A DNA stretch of 45,558 bases from an uncultured Bacteroidota bacterium (GTDB taxonomy: Bacteria > Bacteroidota > Bacteroidia > Flavobacteriales_F > PHOS-HE28), in the NCBI GenBank assembly GCA_902825795.1, contig CADECG010000008.1, forward strand, positions 1 to 45,558. The letters are read 5' to 3'. The position numbers and the translations under genes are program-made. The notes beneath the pieces are model-generated. The model made no database searches and was not told the origin of the DNA. It saw only the letters and a program-made list of their open reading frames with translations. This document shows, piece by piece, positions 13,830-20,757 of this stretch (position 1 is the first letter of the stretch; each line of letters begins with the position of its first letter).

Positions 13830-14210
13830 TCACTTGTTGGAGTGCATCGCCATCTGGTTCCCTTCGGTGTCCACGAAGAAGGCCATGAAGCCGTTGGGGC
13901 CGATGCCGGTCTTGGGCATGGTCACTTTTCCGCCGGCCTTCTCCACGCGGCCCAATGCATCGCTCAGGTCGGGATCGGCGTTCAGGTAGATCACACAGCC
14001 GGTCATGCTCGGCGTGTGCATGGGGCTCTGGCTGATGCAGCCGTTGGCTTTGCCACTTCCGCCTTCCATAGGGAACATGGCCGCCTTCATCGGCCCCATC
14101 TCCATTTCCTCCATGGTGATGTTGAACACGGTCTCGTAGAACTTCTTCGCGCGTTTGATGTCTTTGGCCGGTATCTCGAACCAGTTGAGGCTGTTGGTCT
14201 TGCTGTTCAT
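13830..14210 (-). CDS. VOC family (glyoxalase-like) protein
   Basis: A 126-residue single-module VOC protein: NSLNWFEIPAKDIKRAKKFYETVFNITM at the N-terminus (W.eipv.D...ak.FY..vF), a middle CISQSPMHTPSMTGCVIYL, and a closing VEKAGGKVTMPKTGIGPNGFMAFFVDTEGNQMAMHS. This is the phage/bleomycin-resistance-like subgroup common in Bacteroidota. Metal dependence and substrate cannot be told. It is downstream of the SRPBCC gene on the same strand, and both may be driven from the dyad promoter at about 14770. Confidence 0.9.
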   Translation of the reverse strand: MNSKTNSLNWFEIPAKDIKRAKKFYETVFNITMEEMEMGPMKAAMFPMEGGSGKANGCISQSPMHTPSMTGCVIYLNADPDLSDALGRVEKAGGKVTMPKTGIGPNGFMAFFVDTEGNQMAMHSNK

Positions 14211-14285
14211 GGGATGTTGGGTTTTCGGTTTGGGTGATCGAAGGTTGGGGAGTTGTTGTGTGCTTCTCGTCGGTGGCTCGGTTCC

Positions 14286-14735
14286 TCAGGCTTTCCGCTC
14301 CACATGGGCCTTGAGCCCGGCGAAGAACTTCTGGATGCCCGCAGAGGTTTGCTTGCGGATCATCAGGCGGTCCAGCACTTTGCCTAAGAGGCCGAACTTC
14401 ACCGTGTATTCCATCACCTGCTCCACTTCGGTCCCTGAGGGCGTTGGCTTGAAGCAGTAACTGTGGCGGAGCCCTTTGATAGGGAAGGAGCAATCCGTCA
14501 GTTGGTAGCACAGCGACCGGCCGGGTTCGAATTCGGTGATCTTCTCCTCGAACCAGTTCTTGCCGTCGCGCATCAGCACTTTGCGCTTCGCGTCCAACCC
14601 GGTCCGTTGGGAGGAGATGATGGTGGCCTTCTTCACCGTAGGGTCGTACTTGTCCAGTTCTTCCAGGTCGGAAAGGACCTTCCACAGCTCTTCTACACGG
14701 GCGTTAACGGTGATCCGGTTCTGCAGGGTGGTCAT
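14286..14735 (-). CDS. SRPBCC family protein
   Basis: The 149-residue protein starts MTTLQNRITVNARVEELWKVLSDLEELDKYDPTVKKATI, the SRPBCC (START/polyketide cyclase-like) opening. It continues with RKVLMRDGKNWFEEKITEFEPGRSLCYQLTD, VEQVMEYTVKFGLLGKVLDRLMIRKQ and a C-terminal helix GIQKFFAGLKAHVE that caps the hydrophobic cavity. It probably binds a small hydrophobic ligand. The start at 14735 is the ATG just before the first strand; the longer frame would run into the promoter dyad. It is divergent from an HxlR regulator, the usual partner arrangement. Confidence 0.88.
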   Translation of the reverse strand: MTTLQNRITVNARVEELWKVLSDLEELDKYDPTVKKATIISSQRTGLDAKRKVLMRDGKNWFEEKITEFEPGRSLCYQLTDCSFPIKGLRHSYCFKPTPSGTEVEQVMEYTVKFGLLGKVLDRLMIRKQTSAGIQKFFAGLKAHVERKA

Positions 14736-14764
14736 GGGACAAAGGTGATCAAATACTTCGGAAA

Positions 14765-14796
14765 AGAAAGTATAACGTTCGAACGTGCTACTTTCG
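14765..14796. promoter_or_regulatory. Symmetric divergent promoter and operator between SRPBCC and HxlR genes
   Basis: A 12-bp perfect palindrome, ACGTTCGAACGT (14775-14786), is flanked symmetrically by GAAAGTA (14766-14772) and TACTTTC (14789-14795). TACTTTCG on the plus strand and TACTTTCT on the minus strand both resemble the Bacteroidota -7 box. They are equidistant (12 bp) from the palindrome centre and face outward towards the HxlR gene and the SRPBCC gene. The arrangement suggests one HxlR dimer site controlling both promoters. Confidence 0.65.
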
Positions 14797-14860
14797 CACC
14801 GTGCAAGGAACCGATGGAATGCTGGTCGACAGGAACAAACGCCGGAAGGATCTTCGCTGA

Positions 14861-15271
14861 ATGGAGCACGGAACACATTGCCCCATCGCCTTCGGGCTGA
14901 ACCACTTTGGCGACCGGTGGACCTTGTTGATCATCCGCGACCTGCTCTTCAAGGGCAAGCGGCAGTACCGCGAGTTCCTCGAAGGCGGGGAGGGCATCGC
15001 GACGGCCGTGCTCGCGGATCGCCTGAAGAAATTGGAAACCACGGGCATCATTACGGCCACCGCTGGAGAAGGCCGTGGCAATCCGTGGTACTACTCGCTC
15101 ACGCCGCGCGGCAAGGACCTCCTGCCGGTGATGCTCGAAATGATCCTCTGGAGCGCGAAGCATGACCCGCGAACAGCAGCACCTTCATCGTTCGTGAGCA
15201 AAACGCGCAAGGCCCTGACGAGCAAGGAGCGAAAGGCGCTCTTCGCGGAACTGTTGAAGGACCTTCCTTAG
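14861..15271 (+). CDS. HxlR family transcriptional regulator
   Basis: A 136-residue winged-helix protein starting MEHGTHCPIAFGLNHFGDRWTLLIIRDLLFKGKRQYREF. This is the HxlR signature (C.....l..ig.rWtllIirdLl.G..ry.eF). Then come VLADRLKKLETTGIITATAG with the recognition region, and WYYSLTPRGKDLLPVMLEMILW. The cysteine at residue 7 is the conserved HxlR cysteine that may sense thiol or aldehyde stress. It is divergent from the SRPBCC and VOC genes and probably represses them and itself through the palindrome at 14775-14786. Confidence 0.9.
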   Translation: MEHGTHCPIAFGLNHFGDRWTLLIIRDLLFKGKRQYREFLEGGEGIATAVLADRLKKLETTGIITATAGEGRGNPWYYSLTPRGKDLLPVMLEMILWSAKHDPRTAAPSSFVSKTRKALTSKERKALFAELLKDLP

Positions 15272-15287
15272 GACTTGGAGCGGTGAG

Positions 15288-15845
15288 TTATCTCCTCACC
15301 TCATACCTCATCGCCACCGCCCCCGAGCCGAACTCCTCCCGGCCCACGAGCTTCAGGTCAACCATCTTGGAAAGTCCCGCGAACAAGGTGGGTCCGCGAC
15401 CAACGATCCGCGGATGTACCACGATCTGGTCCTCATCGATAAGCTCCAGTTCCGTCAAGGCCATGGCGAGTTGCACGCCGCCCACACCGATGCCCTTGCC
15501 CGGCTGCTGCTTGAGGTTTTGAACGAAGGGGGCCAGATCGCCGCGCACCATTTCGGTGTTCCACTCTGCGGTGTCCACAGTGCTTGACACGAGGTATTTC
15601 TTCGCCGCGTCCATCGTGCGGGCGAACGGATGCATCCACGGCGGCATCCACTCCGGCCACACTCCGCTCGGTGGCAAGCGCCACGCTTCCTCCATCATCT
15701 TGTAGGTGACGCGACCCAACAGCATGGCATCGCACCCGGCGATGTACGCCTCCGCGTTGCGGTGCAGGTCCGCGTCCGCGATCCCCACTGTGTGATCGTA
15801 GCAGCCGTCCAGGGTGACGTTGATGGAGAAGCGAAGGGGCCGCAT
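15288..15845 (-). CDS. RibD C-terminal/dihydrofolate-reductase-like protein
   Basis: A 185-residue protein of the RibD_C (bacterial bifunctional deaminase-reductase C-terminal) fold. It begins RPLRFSINVTLDGCYDH (family: ..i..SvDG), then IAGCDAMLLGRVTYKMMEEAW, KKYLVSSTVDTAEWNTE, GVGGVQLAMALTELELIDEDQIVVHPRIVGRGPTLFAG and a terminal RYEVRR. The G-.-G..L motif and the ..P...G.G..LF motif are those of the NADPH-binding family. The physiological substrate is unknown for these stand-alone proteins. A second, diverged member is at 17931. Confidence 0.87.
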   Translation of the reverse strand: MRPLRFSINVTLDGCYDHTVGIADADLHRNAEAYIAGCDAMLLGRVTYKMMEEAWRLPPSGVWPEWMPPWMHPFARTMDAAKKYLVSSTVDTAEWNTEMVRGDLAPFVQNLKQQPGKGIGVGGVQLAMALTELELIDEDQIVVHPRIVGRGPTLFAGLSKMVDLKLVGREEFGSGAVAMRYEVRR

Positions 15846-15904
15846 GGCGCTCCGGGGTTGGGCGGGTTAACTAGTGCTCTTGTCGGGTTCGCCGCAGCGT
15901 ATGG

Positions 15905-16930
15905 TTAGGCCGCAACAATGTTGGAGTGACCCGTCTCGAGTTCGAATCTGTAGCGCGTGCCATCGAAATCGATCGCCTCCGCATGGTGTTGGTGAAGCTC
16001 GAAGCCCTCAGTGAAAATTTCTTTGCCGCTCTCTGACCAGAGCAACTGGCCTGAGTAACTGAGTCTCGCAATCTGAAACTCACCGTGCGAAATGATGCTC
16101 TGATAGCCTGGTGCGTCATAAACTCCGAAGCACGTCGCTGTGTCTGTGCAAGTGTGCCATAGCAACCGCAGCATCGGAAGCTCCAAAGCGCATACAAACG
16201 GCCCAACCGCGACGAAGCAAGTATTGTCGCGAACAAACGCTGAGTGCTCGTGAACTCCGCTTGCCCCGCCACTAGCCAGAAGAACGCGGGAAGCAAGGAT
16301 AGTGTCACCAGAGCGGACGGTGATTCGATGTCGCGATGATGGAAGGTAACCGTCTTCCCCTAGGAAGTACTCCTCCACTAACGGAGTGGGACTATCCGCG
16401 GAACCGTAGGCGTAAGGCGACTCAGCAGTTAGAACAATCTCATGGTCCATGTGCGGAATAGTGAGACGCTCGGTATATGCGCCGCGCCCCAGCTCAACAT
16501 CTTTCTTAATGTCATTCAGGTCCTGCAGGATCGCCTTCTTGATCACGCCCTTGAAGAAGACCATCGGCAGTGACTTCAATCGTGCAGCGAACCCTTGCGG
16601 CTGGGTTTCATGAATGCCGGTGAGCGTGACGCTGCCATCGCTTCCGGAGATGCGGTTGGTGGTGATGAACACGAAGCCACTGTCTTCTGCGCGGGTGGTG
16701 TAGTATTCGTTCTCCTTCGCCTCCGTGATCCACTTCTCCACGGTGGCTGGCTTGCCGAAAAGGATGCGGGTCTCGCGCCAACGCAGACCGAGGAGACCTG
16801 TCGCGGGCTTATGCACCACTTCGATCTTTTCGACGCCACTGAGGAGCTGCGCAAGGTTCGCGATGTCCGTGGTCGCGGCCCAGACCGCGGCCTTGGATGC
16901 GTTGATGGTGAGATGCGCTTCGACGATCAT
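15905..16930 (-). CDS. SRPBCC domain fused to a second unrecognised domain
   Basis: This 341-residue protein has two parts. Residues 1-150 are an SRPBCC module (HLTINASKAAVWAATTDIANLAQLLSGVEKIEVVH, WRETRILFGKPATVEKWITEA, FAARLKSLPMVFFKGVIKKAILQDLNDIKKDVE), a complete fold by length. Residues 161-341 form a separate domain beginning MDHEIVLTAESPYAYG, with GVHEHSAFVRDNTCFVAVGP, LLWHTCTDTATCFGV, SIISHGEFQIARLSYSGQLLWSESGKEIFTEGF and EAIDFDGTRYRFE. From memory, this second part exists as a stand-alone protein in other bacteria, but I have no family name. The met at 161 (position 16450) could be the old start of a separate gene. Confidence 0.75.
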   Translation of the reverse strand: MIVEAHLTINASKAAVWAATTDIANLAQLLSGVEKIEVVHKPATGLLGLRWRETRILFGKPATVEKWITEAKENEYYTTRAEDSGFVFITTNRISGSDGSVTLTGIHETQPQGFAARLKSLPMVFFKGVIKKAILQDLNDIKKDVELGRGAYTERLTIPHMDHEIVLTAESPYAYGSADSPTPLVEEYFLGEDGYLPSSRHRITVRSGDTILASRVLLASGGASGVHEHSAFVRDNTCFVAVGPFVCALELPMLRLLWHTCTDTATCFGVYDAPGYQSIISHGEFQIARLSYSGQLLWSESGKEIFTEGFELHQHHAEAIDFDGTRYRFELETGHSNIVAA

Positions 16931-16969
16931 TCGGGCCAGTGCGAGTTGATAGGCGTACCCGCTCTCCTT

Positions 16970-17356
16970 TTATTGGTCATGATCAACATTGGGTCGGCGT
17001 TGCGCGACGTGCCAAAGCACCCCGGCCGGGTCGACAACGTAAGCGATCCGCAAGCCCCAAGGCTGCAGTGCCGGTGCTTTCGGCGCTGGCACTCCGAATG
17101 TTCCGGGGAGATCCAGTGAGGAAATGTGGGTCCACCACGCGTCGAGATCGTCGACCATGAGCTGCATCATGAAGTTCTCGGCCCATTCTTTCTGGTAATG
17201 CCGTTGAAGGAGAAAACTGCTCGCTCCGATCCGGAAGATCACCACTTCATCAGAGTCCAGCACTTTGGCAAATCCCAATGCCTCATAGAAGCGCTTGGAT
17301 AGTCCGAAGTCCTTTGCTGGGAGGAAAGGCCGGGCAAGCTCATTGCTTGTATTCAT
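16970..17356 (-). CDS. VOC family (glyoxalase-like) protein
   Basis: A 128-residue VOC protein: NELARPFLPAKDFGLSKRFYEALGFAKVLDSDEVVIFRIGASSFLLQ, then a middle MQLMVDDLDAWWTHISSLDLP, and a closing PWGLRIAYVVDPAGVLWHVAQ. The P.ka.D...skrFYe.LGF opening and the final D.a.vLWH are typical of bleomycin-resistance-like proteins. It differs from the VOC gene at 13830. The ligand is unknown. Confidence 0.88.
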   Translation of the reverse strand: MNTSNELARPFLPAKDFGLSKRFYEALGFAKVLDSDEVVIFRIGASSFLLQRHYQKEWAENFMMQLMVDDLDAWWTHISSLDLPGTFGVPAPKAPALQPWGLRIAYVVDPAGVLWHVAQRRPNVDHDQ

Positions 17357-17397
17357 GATGATCCGTTCGGTCTTTGCATGGACGTCACCTCTGTGCT

Positions 17398-17409
17398 AAC
17401 GATCATGGC
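17398..17409 (+). repeat. 12-bp direct repeat flanking hicBA, left copy
   Basis: AACGATCATGGC here is repeated exactly at 17926-17937. The two copies bracket the HicBA toxin-antitoxin genes with little else between them. Confidence 0.5.
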
Positions 17410-17418
17410 AGCGTCGGC

Positions 17419-17658
17419 TTAGAACAGCAGGGTCAGAAGTTCATCGCGTGTCATCTGGTGATGAGCAGCGATATCGCCCAGTATGCCCGAAAGCGTTCCG
17501 ACCTTGATCGGCCGGTGGTCCGGAATGGTGATGTGGTGCGTGCCGTTTCGCGATGTGGTCAGGCGGATGTGGCTTCCGCTCTGTCGGGTCACTTCGTACT
17601 CAAGTTTACCCAGCGCCTTGATCAGCTCCTTGCCCGTGAGGTCACGCGGGATCCTCAT
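17419..17658 (-). CDS. hicA: HicA-type toxin
   Basis: The 79-residue protein starts MRIPRDLTGKELIKALGKLEYEVTRQSGSHIRLTTSRNG, the HicA double-stranded-RNA-binding-like fold. It has the G-S-H motif carrying the likely catalytic histidine at about residue 29-31. THHITIPDHRPIKVGTLSGILGDIA is the conserved C-terminal part. HicA toxins are mRNA interferases. Its start overlaps the antitoxin stop by 4 bases (ATGA). Confidence 0.92.
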   Translation of the reverse strand: MRIPRDLTGKELIKALGKLEYEVTRQSGSHIRLTTSRNGTHHITIPDHRPIKVGTLSGILGDIAAHHQMTRDELLTLLF

Positions 17659-17861
17659 GCCGCGATCACGATCTCCTTCACCATGTGAAGGCGGATCACT
17701 TTGGGCATTTCTGCCGCATCGAAGTGTGTGGCCACGGCGTCCTTCACGTTCGCCTTAAGTTGCTCCAGATCGTCACCATCCGTGAAGATGGAATGATCCA
17801 AGGCTCGGGCATCATAGCCACCTTCCGGCGACTCGTCAACGATGAAGATGATCTCCTTCAT
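17655..17861 (-). CDS. hicB: HicB-type antitoxin
   Basis: The product MKEIIFIVDESPEGGYDARALDHSIFTDGDDLEQLKANVKDAVATHFD is the degraded RNase H-like HicB fold found in short HicB proteins (E..eGGy.a......I.T.gd.leeL..nv.dAv..hF). It lacks the C-terminal DNA-binding domain of longer HicBs. I chose the ATG at 17861; another ATG at 17879 would add six residues (MPYFRG). The order antitoxin-then-toxin with ATGA overlap supports the pairing. Confidence 0.88.
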   Translation of the reverse strand: MKEIIFIVDESPEGGYDARALDHSIFTDGDDLEQLKANVKDAVATHFDAAEMPKVIRLHMVKEIVIAA

Positions 17862-17925
17862 GCCTCGAAAGTAAGGCATGGCCCGATCACGCGGCCAAGG
17901 ATCATTGGCTGGTCACGGCAGCTTC

Positions 17926-17937
17926 AACGATCATGGC
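17926..17937 (+). repeat. 12-bp direct repeat flanking hicBA, right copy
   Basis: AACGATCATGGC identical to 17398-17409. It overlaps the stop codon end of the minus-strand DHFR-like gene (TGA at 17931-17933 on the minus strand). Confidence 0.5.
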
Positions 17938-18509
17938 TTTCGCAGCGCTCCAACATGTCGATATGTGTTCAGCAACAACCCCGTCGGCATCGCCTTCGAA
18001 CTGACGAAAACGAACTCGCGCGGGTCCATGCTGTCCGAGAAGCAGCGCTTGCCCTTGCCCAGCAGGATCGGATAGACGATAAGCACCAACACATCCACCA
18101 ACCCCTGCTGGAGCAGAACGGAAGTCACCGACGCACTTCCCCAGATCAGCAGGTCAGGGCCGTCCTGTGATTTGAGGCGGCGGATGCCTTCCATCGCATC
18201 CTTGCCCAAGTCTCCGAGCGGTCCCCATTCCAAGCTTTCCGGTCGGTGGGTAACGATGTACTTCGTCGCGGTGTTGATCTTATCCGCGAACGGACCGCCG
18301 CTCATTTTGGGCCAGTGACCGGACCAGAGATCGTAGGTCTTGCGCCCCAGCAACAGGTCGAAGCTCTCGCCCTGTGCCTCGGCAACGGCCGCTGCCCCTT
18401 CCGGACTTCGGTACGCCGCCGTCCATCCGCCGTTGGCGTAATCATCATCACCGGGCGGCGCGATCACGCCGTCCAGCGAGATGTGTTCCATCATTCGGAT
18501 CTTTCTCAT
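17931..18509 (-). CDS. RibD C-terminal/dihydrofolate-reductase-like protein
   Basis: A 192-residue protein with the RibD_C/DHFR-like fold. It starts MRKIRMMEHISLDGVIAPPGDDDYANGGW, followed by FDLLLGRKTYDLWSGHWP, KINTATKYIVTHRPESLEWGPL, LLIWGSASVTSVLLQQGLVDVLVLIVYPILLGKGKRCF and a C-terminal TGLLLNTYR. The LLGRKTY and G.as....L motifs fit the family. This YyaP/YwjB-like branch is different from the gene at 15288. The reaction is unknown. Confidence 0.88.
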   Translation of the reverse strand: MRKIRMMEHISLDGVIAPPGDDDYANGGWTAAYRSPEGAAAVAEAQGESFDLLLGRKTYDLWSGHWPKMSGGPFADKINTATKYIVTHRPESLEWGPLGDLGKDAMEGIRRLKSQDGPDLLIWGSASVTSVLLQQGLVDVLVLIVYPILLGKGKRCFSDSMDPREFVFVSSKAMPTGLLLNTYRHVGALRKP

Positions 18510-18538
18510 TGGGGTAGATCTTTTACTAATAGCCCCAA

Positions 18539-19105
18539 CTATCTGAAGCCCCGGAACACTCCACCTCCATCAACGGCGCCAGAAAAATCGACGAAGTCCA
18601 TGTTCGCGATGGACAGGTTATTCTGTATATCCTGAATCACCGATGACACGGCACGAAATTCCGCTCCCGGGTCCGCGCTCGGGTCACCGTACAGATTCAC
18701 GATCAATAGAGGATGTTCGGCCTCTGCAGTGGCCTTTTGATCAACGATTATGATGAACGTATGAGGATAATCATTTGGAATGGAAGCGAGCAACTGCTGC
18801 TTCGTCATTCCTTCGAAAGCACGATCATCGATGAACGTGACATACGCCTCAAATCCTTCAGGGCTTGGCTTTTGGACAGCCTTACAAATCGCTTCCCAAG
18901 CTGCGCGATTGGAAAAGTCTGTTCGCATGACCGGCGTATCGTCCGTGTTTGGAATAGGTTTCATTTCGGTCACTTCGTTAACCACTGGGGTTTCCGGCAC
19001 TGTGTCGGTTACTACCAACGATTCTTCCTTCTGTGCCTGCTCATGCGATTCACAACCCGAAATCGTGAGAAGGGCGAACAAAAGGGTTGAAGTCAGGAGC
19101 CGCAT
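18539..19105 (-). CDS. DUF6924-type domain lipoprotein
   Basis: The 188-residue protein has a signal MRLLTSTLLFALLTISG followed by C at 18, an acidic linker to about residue 60, and a domain with RTDFSNRAAWEAICKAVQKPSPEGFEAYVTFIDDRAFEG, then PHTFIIIVDQKATAEAEHPLLIVNLYGDPSADPGAEFRAV and a final IQNNLSIANMDFVDFSGAVDGGGVFRGF. The last stretch (NLSIANMDF.#F....D..GvFRGF) is the DUF6924 signature. Most family members are cytoplasmic, so a lipoprotein version is unusual. Function is unknown. Confidence 0.78.
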   Translation of the reverse strand: MRLLTSTLLFALLTISGCESHEQAQKEESLVVTDTVPETPVVNEVTEMKPIPNTDDTPVMRTDFSNRAAWEAICKAVQKPSPEGFEAYVTFIDDRAFEGMTKQQLLASIPNDYPHTFIIIVDQKATAEAEHPLLIVNLYGDPSADPGAEFRAVSSVIQDIQNNLSIANMDFVDFSGAVDGGGVFRGFR

Positions 19106-19112
19106 TGTTTTC

Positions 19113-19120
19113 CGAAACTA
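19113..19120 (-). promoter_or_regulatory. Possible -7 box for DUF6924 gene
   Basis: TAGTTTCG on the minus strand (19120 down to 19113) lies 7 bp before the ATG at 19105, so transcription would start at or next to the start codon. No -33 TTG is evident. Confidence 0.3.
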
Positions 19121-19128
19121 GTCATCCA

Positions 19129-19482
19129 CTACTTCGGCTCCCACAATTCGATCTTGTTCCCTTCCGGATCGTAGACCCACGCGAAGCGGCCGTAATCCTC
19201 ATCCTGTCGCTTGGGATCGACGCGCACACCATCGGCCTCGAGCTTCTTCAGCAGGCCATCGATGTCCTGCACGCGCAGGTTCAGCATGAACTGTTGCTTG
19301 CTGTCGAAGTAGTCGCTGTCGCGCTTGAACGGAGAGAACACCGTGGGGCCGGCATCCTGCTGCCAGATCCAGCCGTTCTCTTGGTCGTTGATGCCGAAGT
19401 GCTTGTTGTACCAGCTGGCAAGCGCCTTGTGGTCGTCCGAGCGGAAGAAGAATCCGCCGATACCGGTGACGTGTCGTGACAT
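19129..19482 (-). CDS. VOC family (glyoxalase-like) protein
   Basis: A 117-residue VOC protein: GIGGFFFRSDDHKALASWYNKHFGIN, then FMLNLRVQDIDGLLKKLEADGVRVDPKRQDEDYGRFAWVYDPEGNKIELWEP. The DPEGNKIELWEP ending is the classical glyoxalase/extradiol-dioxygenase-like tail with the metal-binding glutamate (E). It is the third VOC gene in the cluster. The start at 19482 gives MSRHVTGIGGFFF, the usual beginning for this subgroup. Confidence 0.9.
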   Translation of the reverse strand: MSRHVTGIGGFFFRSDDHKALASWYNKHFGINDQENGWIWQQDAGPTVFSPFKRDSDYFDSKQQFMLNLRVQDIDGLLKKLEADGVRVDPKRQDEDYGRFAWVYDPEGNKIELWEPK

Positions 19483-19570
19483 GGGGTGGTGATCGATGGC
19501 ACCAATGTAAGAGAGCAGGACAGCGCGCTCGCCACCGAAGCACCCAGGGTCGCTTGGTTTTTCCAGACGC

Positions 19571-19939
19571 TCAAGTTCTCATCCTTCCAGCGTATGACTC
19601 GCTGAACGGCACTTCACGGTCGAAGATCTCCAAGTACTCGAAAAACCTCTTCAGTGCATGCAGGTGATTGTCATTGCACTCGTCGAGGATGGGCCCAAGC
19701 CTGAAGGGACCTTGCGGTGCTCCGGTTTTCGCGTGGATCCAATCGGTGAACATATCGATGTATCGGTCGCCTTTTGGGCCGCGCTCCACAAAATAGCACA
19801 GCTCATAACCTGAAAGGAATGTCTGCAGGATTTGCATTGCGTTGCGTTCGTTCATCGATCCGCCGGTATACATCGCAGGTCGTGTCCGCATGTGATGAAG
19901 CAGCAATTCTGTGAGGTCTCGGACGGGACTATCGTTCAT
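19571..19939 (-). CDS. Hypothetical protein
   Basis: A 122-residue protein without signal peptide: SPVRDLTELLLHHMRTRPAMYTGGSMNERNAMQILQTFLSGYELCYF, then a central GDRYIDMFTDWIHAKTGAPQGPFRLGPILDEC and a C-terminal helix HALKRFFEYLEIFDREV. The RPAMYTG...L..FLSGYE pattern recurs in small uncharacterised proteins that I loosely associate with immunity-like families. I cannot name the family. Confidence 0.65.
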   Translation of the reverse strand: MNDSPVRDLTELLLHHMRTRPAMYTGGSMNERNAMQILQTFLSGYELCYFVERGPKGDRYIDMFTDWIHAKTGAPQGPFRLGPILDECNDNHLHALKRFFEYLEIFDREVPFSESYAGRMRT

Positions 19940-20056
19940 GAACGGAAGATACTCTTTGAAGTATCAGGAATGGGAACTACCCATCCATCCACACAGAGGT
20001 CAACTGATGGTCCCAGCATTCCAGAGCGGCGCTGTTCGTTCACGCAATTTGGTGGG

Positions 20057-20710
20057 ATGAGTATCCGCATCGGGACCGCAACGGTCTTCCTCCTTCTCAG
20101 CCTTCCTTCCTTTTCGCAGAATGCGCTCGACCTGCACGCTATGGTCAACCAAGGCAACCTCGAAGTCTACAACCGGGACCTAAGCCTTATCGATGAACCC
20201 GCTCACGCTGGCATCCGCTTGAGCAAGGCCTATGGCGAGGGCGTCGCGTGGCTGAAGGGCGTTGAGTTCTCCAACGGCGTGATCGAGTTCGATGTGCGCG
20301 GCGAGGATGTGAAACAGCACAGCTTCGTGGGCATCGCCTTCCACGGCGCGAACGATTCCACCTTCGATGCGATCTATCTCCGTCCCTTCCAGTTCAAGGC
20401 AACGGCCGATTCGTTGCGGATGCGGATGATCCAGTACATCTCGCTGCCGCAGCACACGTGGCGCACGTTGCGCGTACGCGCTCCCAGGGTGTATGAGCAT
20501 TCCATCGAACCGGCCCCCGACCCGAGTGCGTGGGTGCACATGCGGGTGGTGGTGGAAGGCGATACGATCTCCACCTACATCAACGGAGCCACGGAACCGA
20601 GCTTGATCGTGAAGAAGGTGACGCAGCGGCGCAGTGGCCGTGTCGGGTTCTACGTTGCGGATACCTCAGGTGGGGATTTCGCGAACTTGAAGATCACCAC
20701 GGCGAACTAG
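20057..20710 (+). CDS. Secreted concanavalin-like (LamG/DUF1080-type) protein
   Basis: A 217-residue protein. The signal MSIRIGTATVFLLLSLPSFS is cleaved around SFSQ. The remainder looks like a single jelly-roll lectin/glucanase domain: YGEGVAWLKGVEFSNGVIEFDVRGEDVKQHSFVGIAFHG, then DAIYLRPFQF, WVHMRVVVEGDTISTYINGATEPSLIVKKV and RSGRVGFYVADTSGGDFANLKIT. These repeating W/F-D-V and G.vgfyv...G.f.n..i elements match 3-keto-disaccharide hydrolase-type (DUF1080) or LamG folds. The start at 20057 is the ATG at the signal peptide. Ligand unknown. Confidence 0.78.
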   Translation: MSIRIGTATVFLLLSLPSFSQNALDLHAMVNQGNLEVYNRDLSLIDEPAHAGIRLSKAYGEGVAWLKGVEFSNGVIEFDVRGEDVKQHSFVGIAFHGANDSTFDAIYLRPFQFKATADSLRMRMIQYISLPQHTWRTLRVRAPRVYEHSIEPAPDPSAWVHMRVVVEGDTISTYINGATEPSLIVKKVTQRRSGRVGFYVADTSGGDFANLKITTAN

Positions 20711-20757
20711 TGGAACCGGGTGGGCCGTAGCTTTGGCTACGCACAGCCACCTGGCTC

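Noticed and set aside
20726-20741. CGTAGC-TTTG-GCTACG hairpin as a terminator or riboswitch
   Set aside because: A 6-bp stem without a T run between two same-strand genes is too weak to call.
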